This document shows, in pieces, positions 16,072 through 25,305 of a stretch of 64,000 nucleotides of DNA. The notes under the pieces are model-generated. The model was not told where the DNA came from. It saw nothing but the letters and a program-made list of their open reading frames with translations, and did not search any database. Each line of letters begins with the position of its first letter. Within the stretch, counting starts at the first letter, position 1. Origin of the DNA: JACVRX01 sp046726315 (lineage in GTDB: Bacteria; Actinomycetota; Actinomycetes; Jiangellales; Jiangellaceae); NCBI GenBank assembly GCA_046726315.1, contig JBKPAG010000008.1, positions 1 to 64,000 on the forward strand, read 5' to 3'. The position numbers were made by a program, and so were the translations under genes.

Positions 16072-16443
16072 GTGGTCACGATCGGCGAGGACGGTGGACC
16101 GCATGTCACGGCCGCCTGGGTGGGGATCGAGGGGGACGAGATCGTCCTGGCGACACTGCCGGATCAGCGGAAACTGAGGAATCTCCGCCGCGACCCGCGC
16201 GTCGCCCTCTCGGTCCCGTCGACCAGGAGGAACGAGTGGGGTTTGCTCGAGTACCTCGTGGTGTACGGGACGGCGCAGGTGACCGAGGGGGGTGCGGCCG
16301 AGATCCTCCAGCGTCTCGCGTACACCTACATCGGCCCAGACGTTGTGTTCCCGAACATGCCCGATCCCCCGCCGGGATTCGTCACAAGGATCACGCCCCA
16401 ACGCATTGGCGGTGTCGGGCCATGGAACCCGCCACGCCGCTAG
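16072..16443 (+). CDS. PNPOx/F420-dependent flavin-nucleotide-binding protein
   Basis: The product is a split-barrel protein of the PPOX class (F420- or FMN-dependent): VVTIGEDGGPHVTAAWVGIE, IVLATLPDQRKLRNLRRDP, RVALSV and YLVVYGTAQV are the usual strands. From GTG 16072 it has 123 residues, but family-like sequence (PLPETARELLDSDAVAH) continues upstream in the same frame to about 16018 with no ATG, GTG or TTG before an in-frame TAG at 16006. Either an ATT at 16018 is used, or the natural start has been lost and translation begins at GTG 16072, removing part of the first helix. No DosR-like box is evident. Confidence 0.7.
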   Translation: MVTIGEDGGPHVTAAWVGIEGDEIVLATLPDQRKLRNLRRDPRVALSVPSTRRNEWGLLEYLVVYGTAQVTEGGAAEILQRLAYTYIGPDVVFPNMPDPPPGFVTRITPQRIGGVGPWNPPRR

Positions 16444-16939
16444 ACGGGCTTGCGAAGTAGCGATACGGGGCGTACTGGCTCCAAGCCGGACGTTGCGCGC
16501 GCCGGCCACGATCCCGCCGGGAGCGCTGCGACTAGCATCCGGAGCACCGCTGCGGTTGCGGCCAGGCGGCGGACCGAGACCACAGCATCCCGAAGGGTTG
16601 CGGCCGTCACCGCAGCCGCGGCACCGGAGCTCTACAGTGCCCTCGTCCCGGGACGAACCCTCCACCGAGGCGGCAGCAAGAGTGGCAGAGACGACACTCC
16701 CGCGATGCGGCGATCAGCTGCTCGACCCGGATCCGGTCGGCGGCGAGGTTGGAGGCGAAGCCGTCGAGTCCGGTCATTTCGACGGGCAGGTTGGCACAGC
16801 GCTCGCTGCTCGATCACGTGGAGGGCAGCCCCCCGTGGCATGAGGCGCTCGGGGAGATTTCGACGGTTTTGCCCGAGCCTGACCTGGACGGGTATGCCGG
16901 CGGGGCCGGTCGTTGCGCCCGGCGGGATGGTGGCTGGTA
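16444..16939. other. Stretch without a recognisable gene
   Basis: Between the PPOX gene and the end of the nitroreductase-family gene. A minus-strand reading around 16790-16690 (GLDGFASNLAADRIRVEQLI) looks protein-like but has no start, domain or continuation I can identify. Possibly further decay products. Confidence 0.35.
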
Positions 16940-17400
16940 TCAGGGCAGCGGATGATCCCTGGCGGGCGTGTGGTTTGCCGCACGCGGCTCGGCGGGGGCG
17001 ATGATGCGGAAGGTCGGATGTCGGCCGGGTCGGGCAGAGCGCGGAGGGTCGCAGCGACGGTGGGCATCTTGCCGTAGCGGGCGGCGTAGGCCTTGATGAG
17101 CGGAGGACGGTCGGGGACGGGTACCTCGACGACGGTGATCTCCTCGATCTGTCCGCGCTTGGCCAGTCGGCCGCTATGTGAGGCCCGCAGGTCGAGCACC
17201 CAGTCGCTTTCCCCGCGGTACGAAACGAGGTAGCGCTGCCCCTGGTGATCGAGGACGACGATGGGCAGCGTATGCCAGCGGCCGCTTCGACGGCCGGGTA
17301 CGGACAGCCTCCACAGCAGCGACGGTCGGAACAACGGCGCGACGCGGTTCACGACGTGTCGCTGCATCCACGGTGGCTTGAGGTATCGACCATCCAGCAT
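16940..17400 (-). pseudogene. Deazaflavin-dependent nitroreductase family protein (Ddn-like), frameshifted near its end
   Basis: ATG 17400 follows AAGGA. The protein has KPPWMQRHVVNRV, LWRLSVPGRRSGRWHTLPIV, RYLVSYRGESDWVLDLRASH and KMPTVAATLRALPDPAD, the pattern of the F420H2-dependent nitroreductase/quinone reductase family (PF04075). A missing base near 17019 shifts the frame just before the C-terminus. The intended end (HPTFRIIAPAEP) then runs to TGA at 16940, whereas the actual frame continues about 80 residues of low-complexity sequence to 16774. The catalytic core is intact, so it might still be expressed. In the same frame there is no stop between the preceding MFS gene and this ATG. 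Confidence 0.7.
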
Positions 17401-19009
17401 GAGTTTTCCTTGTGGTTGGCCTGCCGACGTGAAGCGGTCGCGGCTGCCGCCGGCGACCGTGGGCAGGGTCGTGGGTGTGTCATGTCTTGATGTGTAACCG
17501 GTGCTGTCAGGCAGAAGTAGTGCCGGCAGGAGTGCCGTGGCGGTGAGCGCGAAGGCGACCCAGCAGGTGCTTGCGAAGGCGTCGGCGAGCCGGATGGTGG
17601 CCTCTGCTGGTTGGCGGGCAGCGAGCGCAACGGCCTGGCCTGGTAGTTGGGAGTTGATCGTGGCCTGCAGCACGACCGCGAGTAGAGCGGTTCCCACCGA
17701 GCCAGCGACACGCTGGACAACGTTGAGCGCGCTGGTGGCCCGCGGCACCGCATCGCGTGCGAGGTGCCGGTAGGCGGCTGCCATCGAGGGGGTGATGGTG
17801 GCACCCAGCCCCGCGCCGACCATGAACAGGGCTGCCGCGAGGTACCAATAGGGGGTGTGAGCGCCGATCTGGGTGTAGGCGGCGGTACCGGCCAGGGCGA
17901 TCAGGATTCCTACCGGGACGGCGGCGGGCACCGAGCTTGTCGGTTAGGCGGCCGGCGAGGGTGATGGCGCAGGCGGCACCGAGTCCTTGCGGGATCATCA
18001 ACAGACCGGTTTGTAGCGGGCTGGTGCCGCGGACGATCTGGAAGTAGAGAGGTAGTAGAAGGGCGACGCCGAATAGCGCCACGCCGAGTATGAAGTTGGT
18101 GGCGGCGGCGGTGGCGAACCCGCGCTGGGCGAAAAGGCGCACGTCGATCAACGGATCGGCGATTCGCAGCGCGTGCCATACAAACAGGGCGACTAGTGTC
18201 AGACCGGCCAGCAGCATGCTTGGTGGCAGGGCACCGGTGAAAGTGCTCTGCCGGGCGATCTCGGCCAGCCCGTATATGAAGATCGCAATCCCGCCGCAGA
18301 GTAGCGCGAGGCCGCGCACGTCGAGCCGCTCCGGTGGCCGGCGCGGCACGACCGGCAGCAGTCGGACGGCGAGCAGGAGGGCCAGCCCGCCGACGGGCAG
18401 GTTGATGAAGAACATCCAGCGCCAACTGGCGGCCCCGACGATTGCCCCGCCGATCACCAGCCCGAAGATGGGCGCGAGCAGCATGGGTACTCCGACGATG
18501 CTCATCACTCGGCCCATCCGCTGGGGCCCTGCCGCCTGGGCGAGGATGGTCTGCCCGAGCGGCATGATCATTCCGCCGCCCAGGCCCTGGACGACGCGAA
18601 ACGCGATCAACGCTCCGATCGACCAGGACAGGCCGGCCAGCAGTGAGCCGAGCATGAAGCCGGCCAGTGACGCGAGCCACAGCGGTCTTACACCGAACCG
18701 CTCGCTTGCCCACCCGGTCAGCGGTATCACGCTCGCGAAGGCGAGCAGATAGGCCGTCGATACCCATTGGAGCGTTGCGATCGACGTCTGCAAGTCGCGG
18801 CCGAGCGTCGCGAGCCCGACGTTGACGATTGTCATGTCGAGGATCGTCATGATCGAACCCAGTACGACCACGGCAGCGAGCTTCAGGATCTGCGGTGTCA
18901 ATACCCGCTCGCCTACCGCGGCCCGTTCCCTGTCGGCATACGCCGCACGACCGCCAACGCGCTGGACCTCGTCGCCGCTTGGTGGCCCACCGGAACGTGT
19001 GATGCTCAT
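17401..19009 (-). pseudogene. MFS drug exporter (DHA2/EmrB-QacA type) with a frameshift
   Basis: Starting at ATG 19009, the first 350 residues carry many membrane helices and DHA2 signatures: TILDMTIVNVGLATLGRDLQ in the first helix, LQWVSTAYLLAFA, and RVVQGLGGGMIMPLGQTILA (motif C region). At about 17930 the frame changes. TDKLG continues in another frame as PAAVPVGILIALAGTAAYTQ and finishes the last helices with LLPALLLPDSTGYTS. Thereafter the frame has no stop and runs straight into the nitroreductase-family gene. The exporter would expel hydrophobic compounds using the proton gradient. A divergent TetR gene 84 nt away probably represses it. Confidence 0.75.
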
Positions 19010-19038
19010 CGCGAAAGGTCCCTTCGTTTAGCCAGACC

Positions 19039-19078
19039 AATCTTAAGGTTACTCTAATTATATTGCAACGGTAAGATT
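19039..19078. promoter_or_regulatory. AT-rich divergent operator between exporter and tetR
   Basis: AATCTTA (19039-19045) and TAAGATT (19072-19078) form an inverted repeat in the only AT-rich stretch of this GC-rich region. A further GTTAAGATC lies just outside. It fits a TetR operator overlapping both promoters. Confidence 0.6.
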
Positions 19079-19093
19079 CGTTAAGATCTAGTC

Positions 19094-19804
19094 ATGAGCG
19101 TTGAGCCGGGGTTGCGGGAGCGGAAGAAGCAGCAGACGCGCCAACTGCTCGAGAGGACTGCTCAGCGGATGTTCACTCAGCGTGGCTTCGAGCAGGTCAG
19201 CGTTGCCGAGATTGCGAGGGCGGCCGACGTCTCGGAGGCGACCGTCTTCAACTACTTCCCGACCAAGGAAGACCTCGTCTACGGCCGTATGCAGACCTTC
19301 GAAGACGAACTGGTGCAGGCAATTCGCGATCGCCCCGTCAGCGAGCCCATCCTCGTAGCCTTCGGCCGCTTCGTACTCCAACCACGTGGGTTTCTTGCCG
19401 CCACCGACGTCCACGCCGCCGAAGAACTCGCAAACGTCTCACGGATGATCGCGAGCAGCCCCGCCCTGCTCACCCGCGAAGCGCAGATCCTTGCCCGGTA
19501 CACCGACACGCTGGCAAGCATGATCGCTGACGAGGCCGGCGCTGCCCGCGACGACCCGCGGCCATCGATTACGGCCAACGCTCTGATCGGCGTCCACCGT
19601 GCCCTTATCACCTACGTTCGGAAGCGCATCCTCGCCGGCCACGACAGCCTTCCCGACCTCGCCCGTGACGTCCGCTCCCACGGCGAAACCGCGCTGGCAC
19701 ACCTCGCACACGGACTCCGCGGATACGCCCCCAAACCAGCAGAAGCCGGCCCTCGGCTGGGCCGTGCGGGACAGACACCCAGGCGCGAGAAGCTGGATGC
19801 TTGA
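19094..19804 (+). CDS. TetR-family transcriptional regulator
   Basis: A 236-residue TetR protein. The DNA-binding domain is RQLLERTAQRMFTQRGFEQV, SVAEIARAADVSEATVFNYF and PTKEDLVYGRM. The rest is a helical effector-binding domain with a proline- and arginine-rich tail. It is divergent from the MFS exporter with an 84-nt shared AT-rich spacer containing an inverted repeat, the classic repressor-pump arrangement. No ribosome-binding site precedes ATG 19094, so the message may be leaderless. The frame is intact even though the neighbouring pump gene is broken. Confidence 0.85.
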   Translation: MSVEPGLRERKKQQTRQLLERTAQRMFTQRGFEQVSVAEIARAADVSEATVFNYFPTKEDLVYGRMQTFEDELVQAIRDRPVSEPILVAFGRFVLQPRGFLAATDVHAAEELANVSRMIASSPALLTREAQILARYTDTLASMIADEAGAARDDPRPSITANALIGVHRALITYVRKRILAGHDSLPDLARDVRSHGETALAHLAHGLRGYAPKPAEAGPRLGRAGQTPRREKLDA

Positions 19805-20547
19805 GGTCTCCTTGGTGTGCTGGTCGGTCGACCCAGCACAGGGGGGCACCTACGCGGCAGCCACACCCAGAACCGCACCAAGAGCAAGGTGTGCAGCTCC
19901 GGTCTGTGCATTCACCTCGCGGTCGGCGAGGGAGGAAGTGGACCCGGCACGGAGACCGCGGCCGGTAGGGTCGGGCCGCGGGCCACCCTGGTGGCCGTCC
20001 TGACCTGCGCTGCCGAACCGCAGCTGCAAGGTCTCCGGCCTGGTCACCGAGGCAGCCACCGAGGCCAAGCACCGGTCGTGGACGGTCGGGCAGATCACGC
20101 CGTACGTGCACTGTCTCGTCACCCGTTCGGGCCGGACCGGTCACTGTTCGGCTCTGCCCCGCAGGTCTGCCTGCTGGCCGCCGTTTACGACCGGGTTGGT
20201 CGAGCTGACCGAGCGCCCTCGCCGGGTCGCCGAGCGACGGCGTTTCTGCAGTAACGCCCTCCGGGTCTGCCGGCTACCCGACCCGCCGCCCTGAACTCCG
20301 CCGCGCTGTCTGGGGCCTGGGGCCGCCATTGGGGCCACGCAGGAGGACGACGCCCGGCCAAGTCTGCCCTCGGACCCCCCCGCCATCCGAGGGCAGACCT
20401 GCTGACCGGCAGGGCCTCGACCGAACCGGGTCCCCCGCTGCCCCCCGTTGTCCTACCGGCCGTCCGGCGACCCGACCTGCGCGGGAGTCGTCCTACACGA
20501 AGTTTCCCGTACCGGCCGCGCCGGCGGCTAGGGAGCGGCACCCTGAG
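19805..20547. other. Stretch without a recognisable gene, ending in a terminator
   Basis: Long open frames exist on both strands because of high GC, but none has a start with a ribosome-binding site or a known motif. A plus-strand piece near 20030-20110 (VSGLVTEAATEAKHRSWTVG) looks protein-like but is isolated. The stretch holds the strong hairpin at 20362. Confidence 0.4.
20362..20398. terminator. Strong hairpin before the LAL regulator gene end
   Basis: Perfect 13-bp stem GTCTGCCCTCGGA / TCCGAGGGCAGAC with an 11-nt C-rich loop, 150 nt beyond the stop of the minus-strand regulator gene. Likely its terminator. Confidence 0.65.
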
Positions 20548-23367
20548 TTAGTCGGCCGCGGTCCCTGACTTAACCAGCCAGGTCAGGCCGCTGCGTCCCG
20601 TCACTTTCGTCTTTGCGACCAGGTTGGCCACGTGCGTTTCGACGGTGCGGGGTGAGAGCACCAGCCGCTCAGCGATCGCCCCGTTGGTCAGCCCCTCCGC
20701 GACCAACTGCAGGACATCCATCTCCCGGCTGGTCACCCCGTAACTGCGGAGCCGGACCGGCACCGCGGTGTCGCCCCGGCCCTGCCGCGGCACCGGGACC
20801 CCGGCCCGGCGCAGCATCTCTCGGCAGCGGGTGGCGAGCCGGTCGTCGCCGCGCCCGACGAACACCGCCAGCGCTTCCCGGGCCCAAGCGATCGGGTCTC
20901 CCCAGCTTCCGGCGAGCGCGTCGCCAGCGACCAGCAGCCGGATCCGGTGCCGCCACCAGTGCCGGGAGCCCATCGCGGCATCGGCGGCGGCGAGCAACTG
21001 CTCGGCCTCGGCCGGCCGACCCCGGCGGCCGGCGTCGACCGCGTCGGCGTAGCCGAGCAGCGCGCGGTTCTCCCAGTTCACGCCGGACGGACGGGCCTCG
21101 GCTCGGGCCTGGCCCCCCTCCCGGTCGTCCAGGGTGCGCACTAGCGCCCACAACCCGTATGTGGGCGCCGGCGCCGTGGTCGGGCTGCTACGCATGAACT
21201 CGATGGCTCGGTCCAGGCATTCGGCCAGCCGGCCCCGGTCGTCGTCGAGCAGCGCGACGTGCGCGTACACCGCGCCCCAGATGCCGGCGTTGACATCCAA
21301 GTCGTCCGGGGCGAGCCGGCGGGCGTCGGCCACGCAGCGCTCCATCGCCTGGGTGTTGCGGCGGTGCGCGTGCGCGGCGGCCAGGAAGAACAGCGCGGTG
21401 GCCCGCAGCTGGTCCATCCGCAGCCGGCGGGCGTGCTCAGCGCTGCGCTCGGCATGCACCAGCGCGGCGTCCGCGTCCTGGTGCAGCAGGCTGGCCGCGA
21501 TCTGCACGTCGACCTTGGCCGCCAGGCCCAGCGCGCCGGCGTCCAGGGCGAGCGCTCGGGCCCGCTCCAGCCGGACCGTTGAGCCGTCCAGCAGCAGGTC
21601 CACGGTGCCGAGCTCGTGCAGCGCGGAGACCCGTTCCAGCGGCAGGTCGTGGTCGATGGCCAGCCGCTCGGCGGCCACGAAAGCATCCCGGGCCGCCTCC
21701 AGGTCGGTCACCCGCGCGGTGCGGCCCATCACCTCCAGCGCCTGGCAGGCCACCGACCACTGGTTGCGCTCCTCGGCCTCGGTGAGCGCTAGCTTGGCGA
21801 TGCTCAACGCGTCCTCCGGCTGGCCGCGTTCGTGCGCCAGCCGAGCGGCCAGCACGCTGGCCCGCGGGTCGTCGGTGTCCGGCAGCGCAGTCAGCCCGGA
21901 GGCGGCGACGTCCCACCGGCCGGCTTCGGCCGCCACTTCGGCCAGCGTCAGTCGGACCCAGGTTTCCCCGCGAGCCAGCAGCCGCTCGCCCAGCGCCAAC
22001 GCCCGGTCGGTGTCGCCAGCATCGGCCAGCACCTCGACCAGCACCGCCTCCGCCTCCCGGCGCAGCGCCGGCTTGTCCGCGGCCAGGCTCGCAACGCGGG
22101 TCAGCTGGGCGTCCGCGGTGTGCAGCGCGCCGCGTCGGCGGGACTGCCTTCCGGCGGAGAGGTACAGCTTGGCGGCGCGGGCGTCCTCCCCTGCCGCCAT
22201 CCACAGCCCGGCGGCCAGGTCGTAGGCCATCGGCTCGCGCCGCTCGACGACCGCGGCGGCGGCCCGAGCGAGCGCCCGGTGCTCCGGCGGCAGCAGGTCG
22301 GTGCGCACCGCGTCGCACGTCAGCGCGTGCCGGAACCGGAACCTGTCGGGGTCGTCGGCGGGCGCAACGACCAGGCCGGTGGTCACCGCGGACCGCAGAC
22401 CGGCCATCACCACCTGTTCGGCCAACCCAGTGATCTCCGGGATCAGCCGCCAGTCGAACCGGCGGCCGAGCACCGCGGCGGTCTCCACCACCGAGCGCGC
22501 ATTCGCGTCCAGGCCGGCCAGCCGGCGGCGCACTGTGGCCGCGAACGTGCGCGGCACATTCGCGGTCAGAGGGCCGATCAGGGTCCCGTCCGGGGCCAGC
22601 GCGCCGACCGTGGCAAGCCCGGTGAGCAGCTCCTCGACCAGGAACGGCAACCCGTCGGCATGCTCGAGGACGAACCTCACCAGCTCGTCCGGTGGGTCCG
22701 CCGACAGGCAGGACTCCACCATCCCGCGGGCGTCCCGCGGGCCGAGCCGATCCAGCGGGATGAGGTCGGCCTGGGACGCCAGGGCAAGGTCGAGCAGCCG
22801 CTGCGGCGGGTCCGGCTCGTCCCGGGCGGTCGCCACCAGCACCACTGGCGAGGTGCTCGCCGCATCGGCCAGGTAGCTCAGCACGTCGAGCGTGTCCGGG
22901 TCAGCCCAGTGCAGGTCCTCCAGCACCAGCATGGCGCCGCCCGGGCTGGCCAGCGCGGTCACCAGCCGCAGGATCGCCTCACCCAGGATGACCCCGCCGC
23001 GCGGGTCGGACCGGCCCTCGATGCCAATGTCGGGGAGCAGCGCGGACAGCGCCGGCAGGTACGGCCGCAGGCCGTTCTCCCGAGGCAATGGGCGGCCCCG
23101 CAACGCTGCGCTGAGCGCCTCAGCGAGCGGGCGGTATGCCTCCCCGGACGGCACCGCCCGGCCCGAGAACACGCTGACGCCGGCTTGGCTGGCCACCGAG
23201 GATGCCTCCCGAACCAGCCGCGACTTGCCCACCCCGGCCTCGCCGTGGACGAGCACCATCCGCCCAGTGGTAGTGCTCTCCATGCCATCCAGCAGCCGGC
23301 GCAGGTGGTTGAACTCACCACCTCGGCCGACCAGCCTGGACGAGCGCGCCTGCCAGGGTGCGGTCAA
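20548..23367 (-). CDS. LAL-type transcriptional regulator (ATPase with LuxR helix-turn-helix)
   Basis: A 939-residue regulator of the large ATP-binding LuxR class. It starts with an AAA/STAND ATPase domain with Walker A (VLVHGEAGVGKSRLV, residues 38-52) and Walker B (GGAMLVLEDLHWADPDTLD). An Ala-rich helical-repeat middle of TPR type follows. The C-terminus is a LuxR helix-turn-helix (SREMDVLQLVAEGLTNGAIA, then LSPRTVETHVANLVAKT). Such proteins usually activate nearby metabolic or antibiotic genes after binding ATP and an effector. The TTG at 23367 is the most likely start. Its target is not evident, because the flanks are decayed. The long intact frame shows that frameshifts elsewhere are not uniform sequencing error. 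Confidence 0.85.
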   Translation of the reverse strand: MTAPWQARSSRLVGRGGEFNHLRRLLDGMESTTTGRMVLVHGEAGVGKSRLVREASSVASQAGVSVFSGRAVPSGEAYRPLAEALSAALRGRPLPRENGLRPYLPALSALLPDIGIEGRSDPRGGVILGEAILRLVTALASPGGAMLVLEDLHWADPDTLDVLSYLADAASTSPVVLVATARDEPDPPQRLLDLALASQADLIPLDRLGPRDARGMVESCLSADPPDELVRFVLEHADGLPFLVEELLTGLATVGALAPDGTLIGPLTANVPRTFAATVRRRLAGLDANARSVVETAAVLGRRFDWRLIPEITGLAEQVVMAGLRSAVTTGLVVAPADDPDRFRFRHALTCDAVRTDLLPPEHRALARAAAAVVERREPMAYDLAAGLWMAAGEDARAAKLYLSAGRQSRRRGALHTADAQLTRVASLAADKPALRREAEAVLVEVLADAGDTDRALALGERLLARGETWVRLTLAEVAAEAGRWDVAASGLTALPDTDDPRASVLAARLAHERGQPEDALSIAKLALTEAEERNQWSVACQALEVMGRTARVTDLEAARDAFVAAERLAIDHDLPLERVSALHELGTVDLLLDGSTVRLERARALALDAGALGLAAKVDVQIAASLLHQDADAALVHAERSAEHARRLRMDQLRATALFFLAAAHAHRRNTQAMERCVADARRLAPDDLDVNAGIWGAVYAHVALLDDDRGRLAECLDRAIEFMRSSPTTAPAPTYGLWALVRTLDDREGGQARAEARPSGVNWENRALLGYADAVDAGRRGRPAEAEQLLAAADAAMGSRHWWRHRIRLLVAGDALAGSWGDPIAWAREALAVFVGRGDDRLATRCREMLRRAGVPVPRQGRGDTAVPVRLRSYGVTSREMDVLQLVAEGLTNGAIAERLVLSPRTVETHVANLVAKTKVTGRSGLTWLVKSGTAAD

Positions 23368-23382
23368 CTGTTCCGTCCCGGT

Positions 23383-23422
23383 GTTTCCGCGGGGAAACGC
23401 ACGTTGCTACGCACGTTGCTAC
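23383..23422. promoter_or_regulatory. Inverted repeat plus tandem 12-mer upstream of the LAL gene
   Basis: GTTTCC-GCGG-GGAAAC (23383-23398) is followed directly by two copies of GCACGTTGCTAC (23399-23422). They lie 16-55 nt upstream of the regulator start and may be its operator. Confidence 0.45.
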
Positions 23423-23978
23423 AGCGCACCGCAACTCGCGGCCAACACAGAGTTGCGGCGGAACAAGCGTAGCTGGGACCCCGGCCACGCGGGGATGGAC
23501 GATATCAGCCAGCCGGCCTACCGCATTGGGTCGACAGCGTCCTTTCCGCGGCGAACGAATGTGAAGTAGCGTGTTTATTCGCGGCTGGGGGCCTCCCCCC
23601 GTGGCCCCTGGCCGCCCTCGGGAGGTTGGCGGCGCGTGCTCGCGCCGTCGATCCTCTTCGCGTCCGCTCGTGCAAGCTTCACCCGAATGACGCCGTAGGC
23701 CGCGCATACGAAAGCATTCCCGGAACGTTTGTTACAACTTGCGGGTACTGTGTCACCGCCTGGCCGCAAGCGCAGCGACATAGCCGAGGGGTTGCTCCCA
23801 AAGTGCTCATCTCGCTCCGCCCCAACCCCACTGATTAGATCGTCGAGCTCTCCGCCGAATTGGTGATTCGAAAGCTGTCCTATCAGGGGCGCTTTGCCGA
23901 ACCTAATTCTTCCTTTCGACCCCGGCATGGGCCAAGACAGTCCGGAACTCTTCCGGCGGGCGATGTCACGCGACGCCG
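23423..23978. other. Stretch without a recognisable gene
   Basis: No family motifs or well-supported starts on either strand. GC content drops in places, and short unrelated open frames occur. Probably the LAL promoter region plus decayed sequence. Confidence 0.4.
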
Positions 23979-24255
23979 CAGCTGTCGGACCGTCCGAGCT
24001 TCCGCTCGAATGCCGAGACCCACGCGCTGTACCCACGCGCACTCGGCGCGCATGAGCGACGCGCGCTCGTTGGTGCCGAGGTGCTGCCGTTCTGGCGGGC
24101 CGTGCTCGGGTACGAACAATTCGGTGACGAAGACCTGCTCGACCCGCACGGGCGCGGACCGTCGTTCTGGTTCCAACAGATGGACCCTGGCCGACGCCGA
24201 GGGCAACGAGGCCGACCTGGCCACCTGGATGGGCCACCACCCAGACCGGCCGTGA
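23979..24255 (+). pseudogene. Glyoxalase-like (VOC) domain gene with internal deletion
   Basis: The plus strand reads SFRSNAETHALYPRALGAHE, then EVLPFWRAVLGYEQFGDEDL, DPHGRGPSFWFQQM, the start of a VOC-fold protein. It jumps, in another frame, to WTLADAEGNEADLATWMGHH, the last strand of the same family. The roughly 40 residues expected between (the histidine-containing middle strands) are deleted. It is a non-functional relic. Confidence 0.65.
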
Positions 24256-24436
24256 GGCAAGTGGTCCCCACCTGAGGCGCATCAGGGGTGGCGTCGGCCA
24301 TTCCTGCGTGACGAACGCCTGTTCGCAGTTCGTCCCTGCCGTGCTCGCCGTCCTCAAGCCTGGACCGACGCTGATCAACCCTGTTAGCTGGCTGTTTGTA
24401 GACATCTGGTCGTGGAAACGTGAGGGCGGGACGGCA

Positions 24437-25285
24437 ATGACCAAGGCGGCCAACACGACGTCTGTGCGCACCGGGTATGCGCCGGTCAACGGCCTCAATA
24501 TGTACTACGAGATTTACGGCGAAGGACACCCACTTGTCCTGCTCCACGGGGCGTTCTCCGCGATCGGCACGTCCTTTCAAACCGTGCTCCCCGGGCTGGC
24601 CAAGACCCGGCGGGTGATTGGCCTGGACATGCAGGCGCACGGTCGCACGGCTGACATCGATCGTGCCTTGTCGCCGGAGCAGATGGCGGATGACACGGTC
24701 GCCGCCCTTGAGCACCTGGGCATCGAGAAGGCGGACTTCTTCGGCTACAGCATGGGGTCTGACGTCGCCCTGCATATAGTCAGCCGGCATCCCGAGGTGG
24801 TGCGCAAGCTCGTGCTCGCCTCGGCCACCTACACCTTGGGCGGTGTGTACCCCGGCCTTATGGACGGCTTGGCCGAGATGAAGCCCGAGATGATGTTTGG
24901 GTCGCCGTGGCACGAGGAGTACCTGCGGATAGCCCCACGACCGGAAGACTTTACGGTCCTGTTCGAGAAGAAGACCCAGATGGACCGCGAGCTCAAGGAC
25001 TTTTCCGCCGAGGCGATCAGCGCGATCACGGCACCGACTCTGCTGATCATCGGAGACTCCGATCTGGTCCGCCCCGAGCACGCGGTCGAGATGTTCCGCC
25101 TGCTTGGGGGTGGCGTCTTCGGCGACACCCCGGCCGGCCTGCCGGCCTCACAGCTGGCCGTGCTCCCCGGCACCTCTCACGTGACGCTGGTGGACCGCGT
25201 TGACCTGCTGCTCGCGATCATCCCGCCATTTCTGGACACACCCGTGCCGCCGCAACCCGATGACGACATCAGCCACCCGCGTTGA
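24437..25285 (+). CDS. Alpha/beta-fold hydrolase
   Basis: A 282-residue alpha/beta hydrolase with the oxyanion-hole region HPLVLLHGAFSAIGTS, the nucleophile elbow FFGYSMGSDVALHI (Ser in GYSMG), an Asp in LLIIGDSDLVRPEHA and a C-terminal His in GTSHVTLVDR, completing the Ser-Asp-His triad. There is no signal peptide, so it is cytoplasmic. Substrate class (ester, epoxide or lactone) is not evident. The ATG at 24437 has GAGGG upstream and starts near the first beta strand. The truncated PPOX gene follows after 20 nt in the same direction, suggesting an operon. Confidence 0.85.
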   Translation: MTKAANTTSVRTGYAPVNGLNMYYEIYGEGHPLVLLHGAFSAIGTSFQTVLPGLAKTRRVIGLDMQAHGRTADIDRALSPEQMADDTVAALEHLGIEKADFFGYSMGSDVALHIVSRHPEVVRKLVLASATYTLGGVYPGLMDGLAEMKPEMMFGSPWHEEYLRIAPRPEDFTVLFEKKTQMDRELKDFSAEAISAITAPTLLIIGDSDLVRPEHAVEMFRLLGGGVFGDTPAGLPASQLAVLPGTSHVTLVDRVDLLLAIIPPFLDTPVPPQPDDDISHPR

Positions 25286-25305
25286 TCACGCGAAGGAGTC
25301 CTGCC

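Noticed and set aside
19010..19030. CGAAGGGACCTTTCG-like palindrome before the MFS start, resembling half a DosR box
   Set aside because: It overlaps the ribosome-binding region of the exporter gene, and one half-site deviates; likely coincidental.
21832..23472. Long plus-strand open frames opposite the LAL regulator
   Set aside because: Low-complexity shadows (rich in Arg, Gly, Gln) of the regulator's codon pattern.
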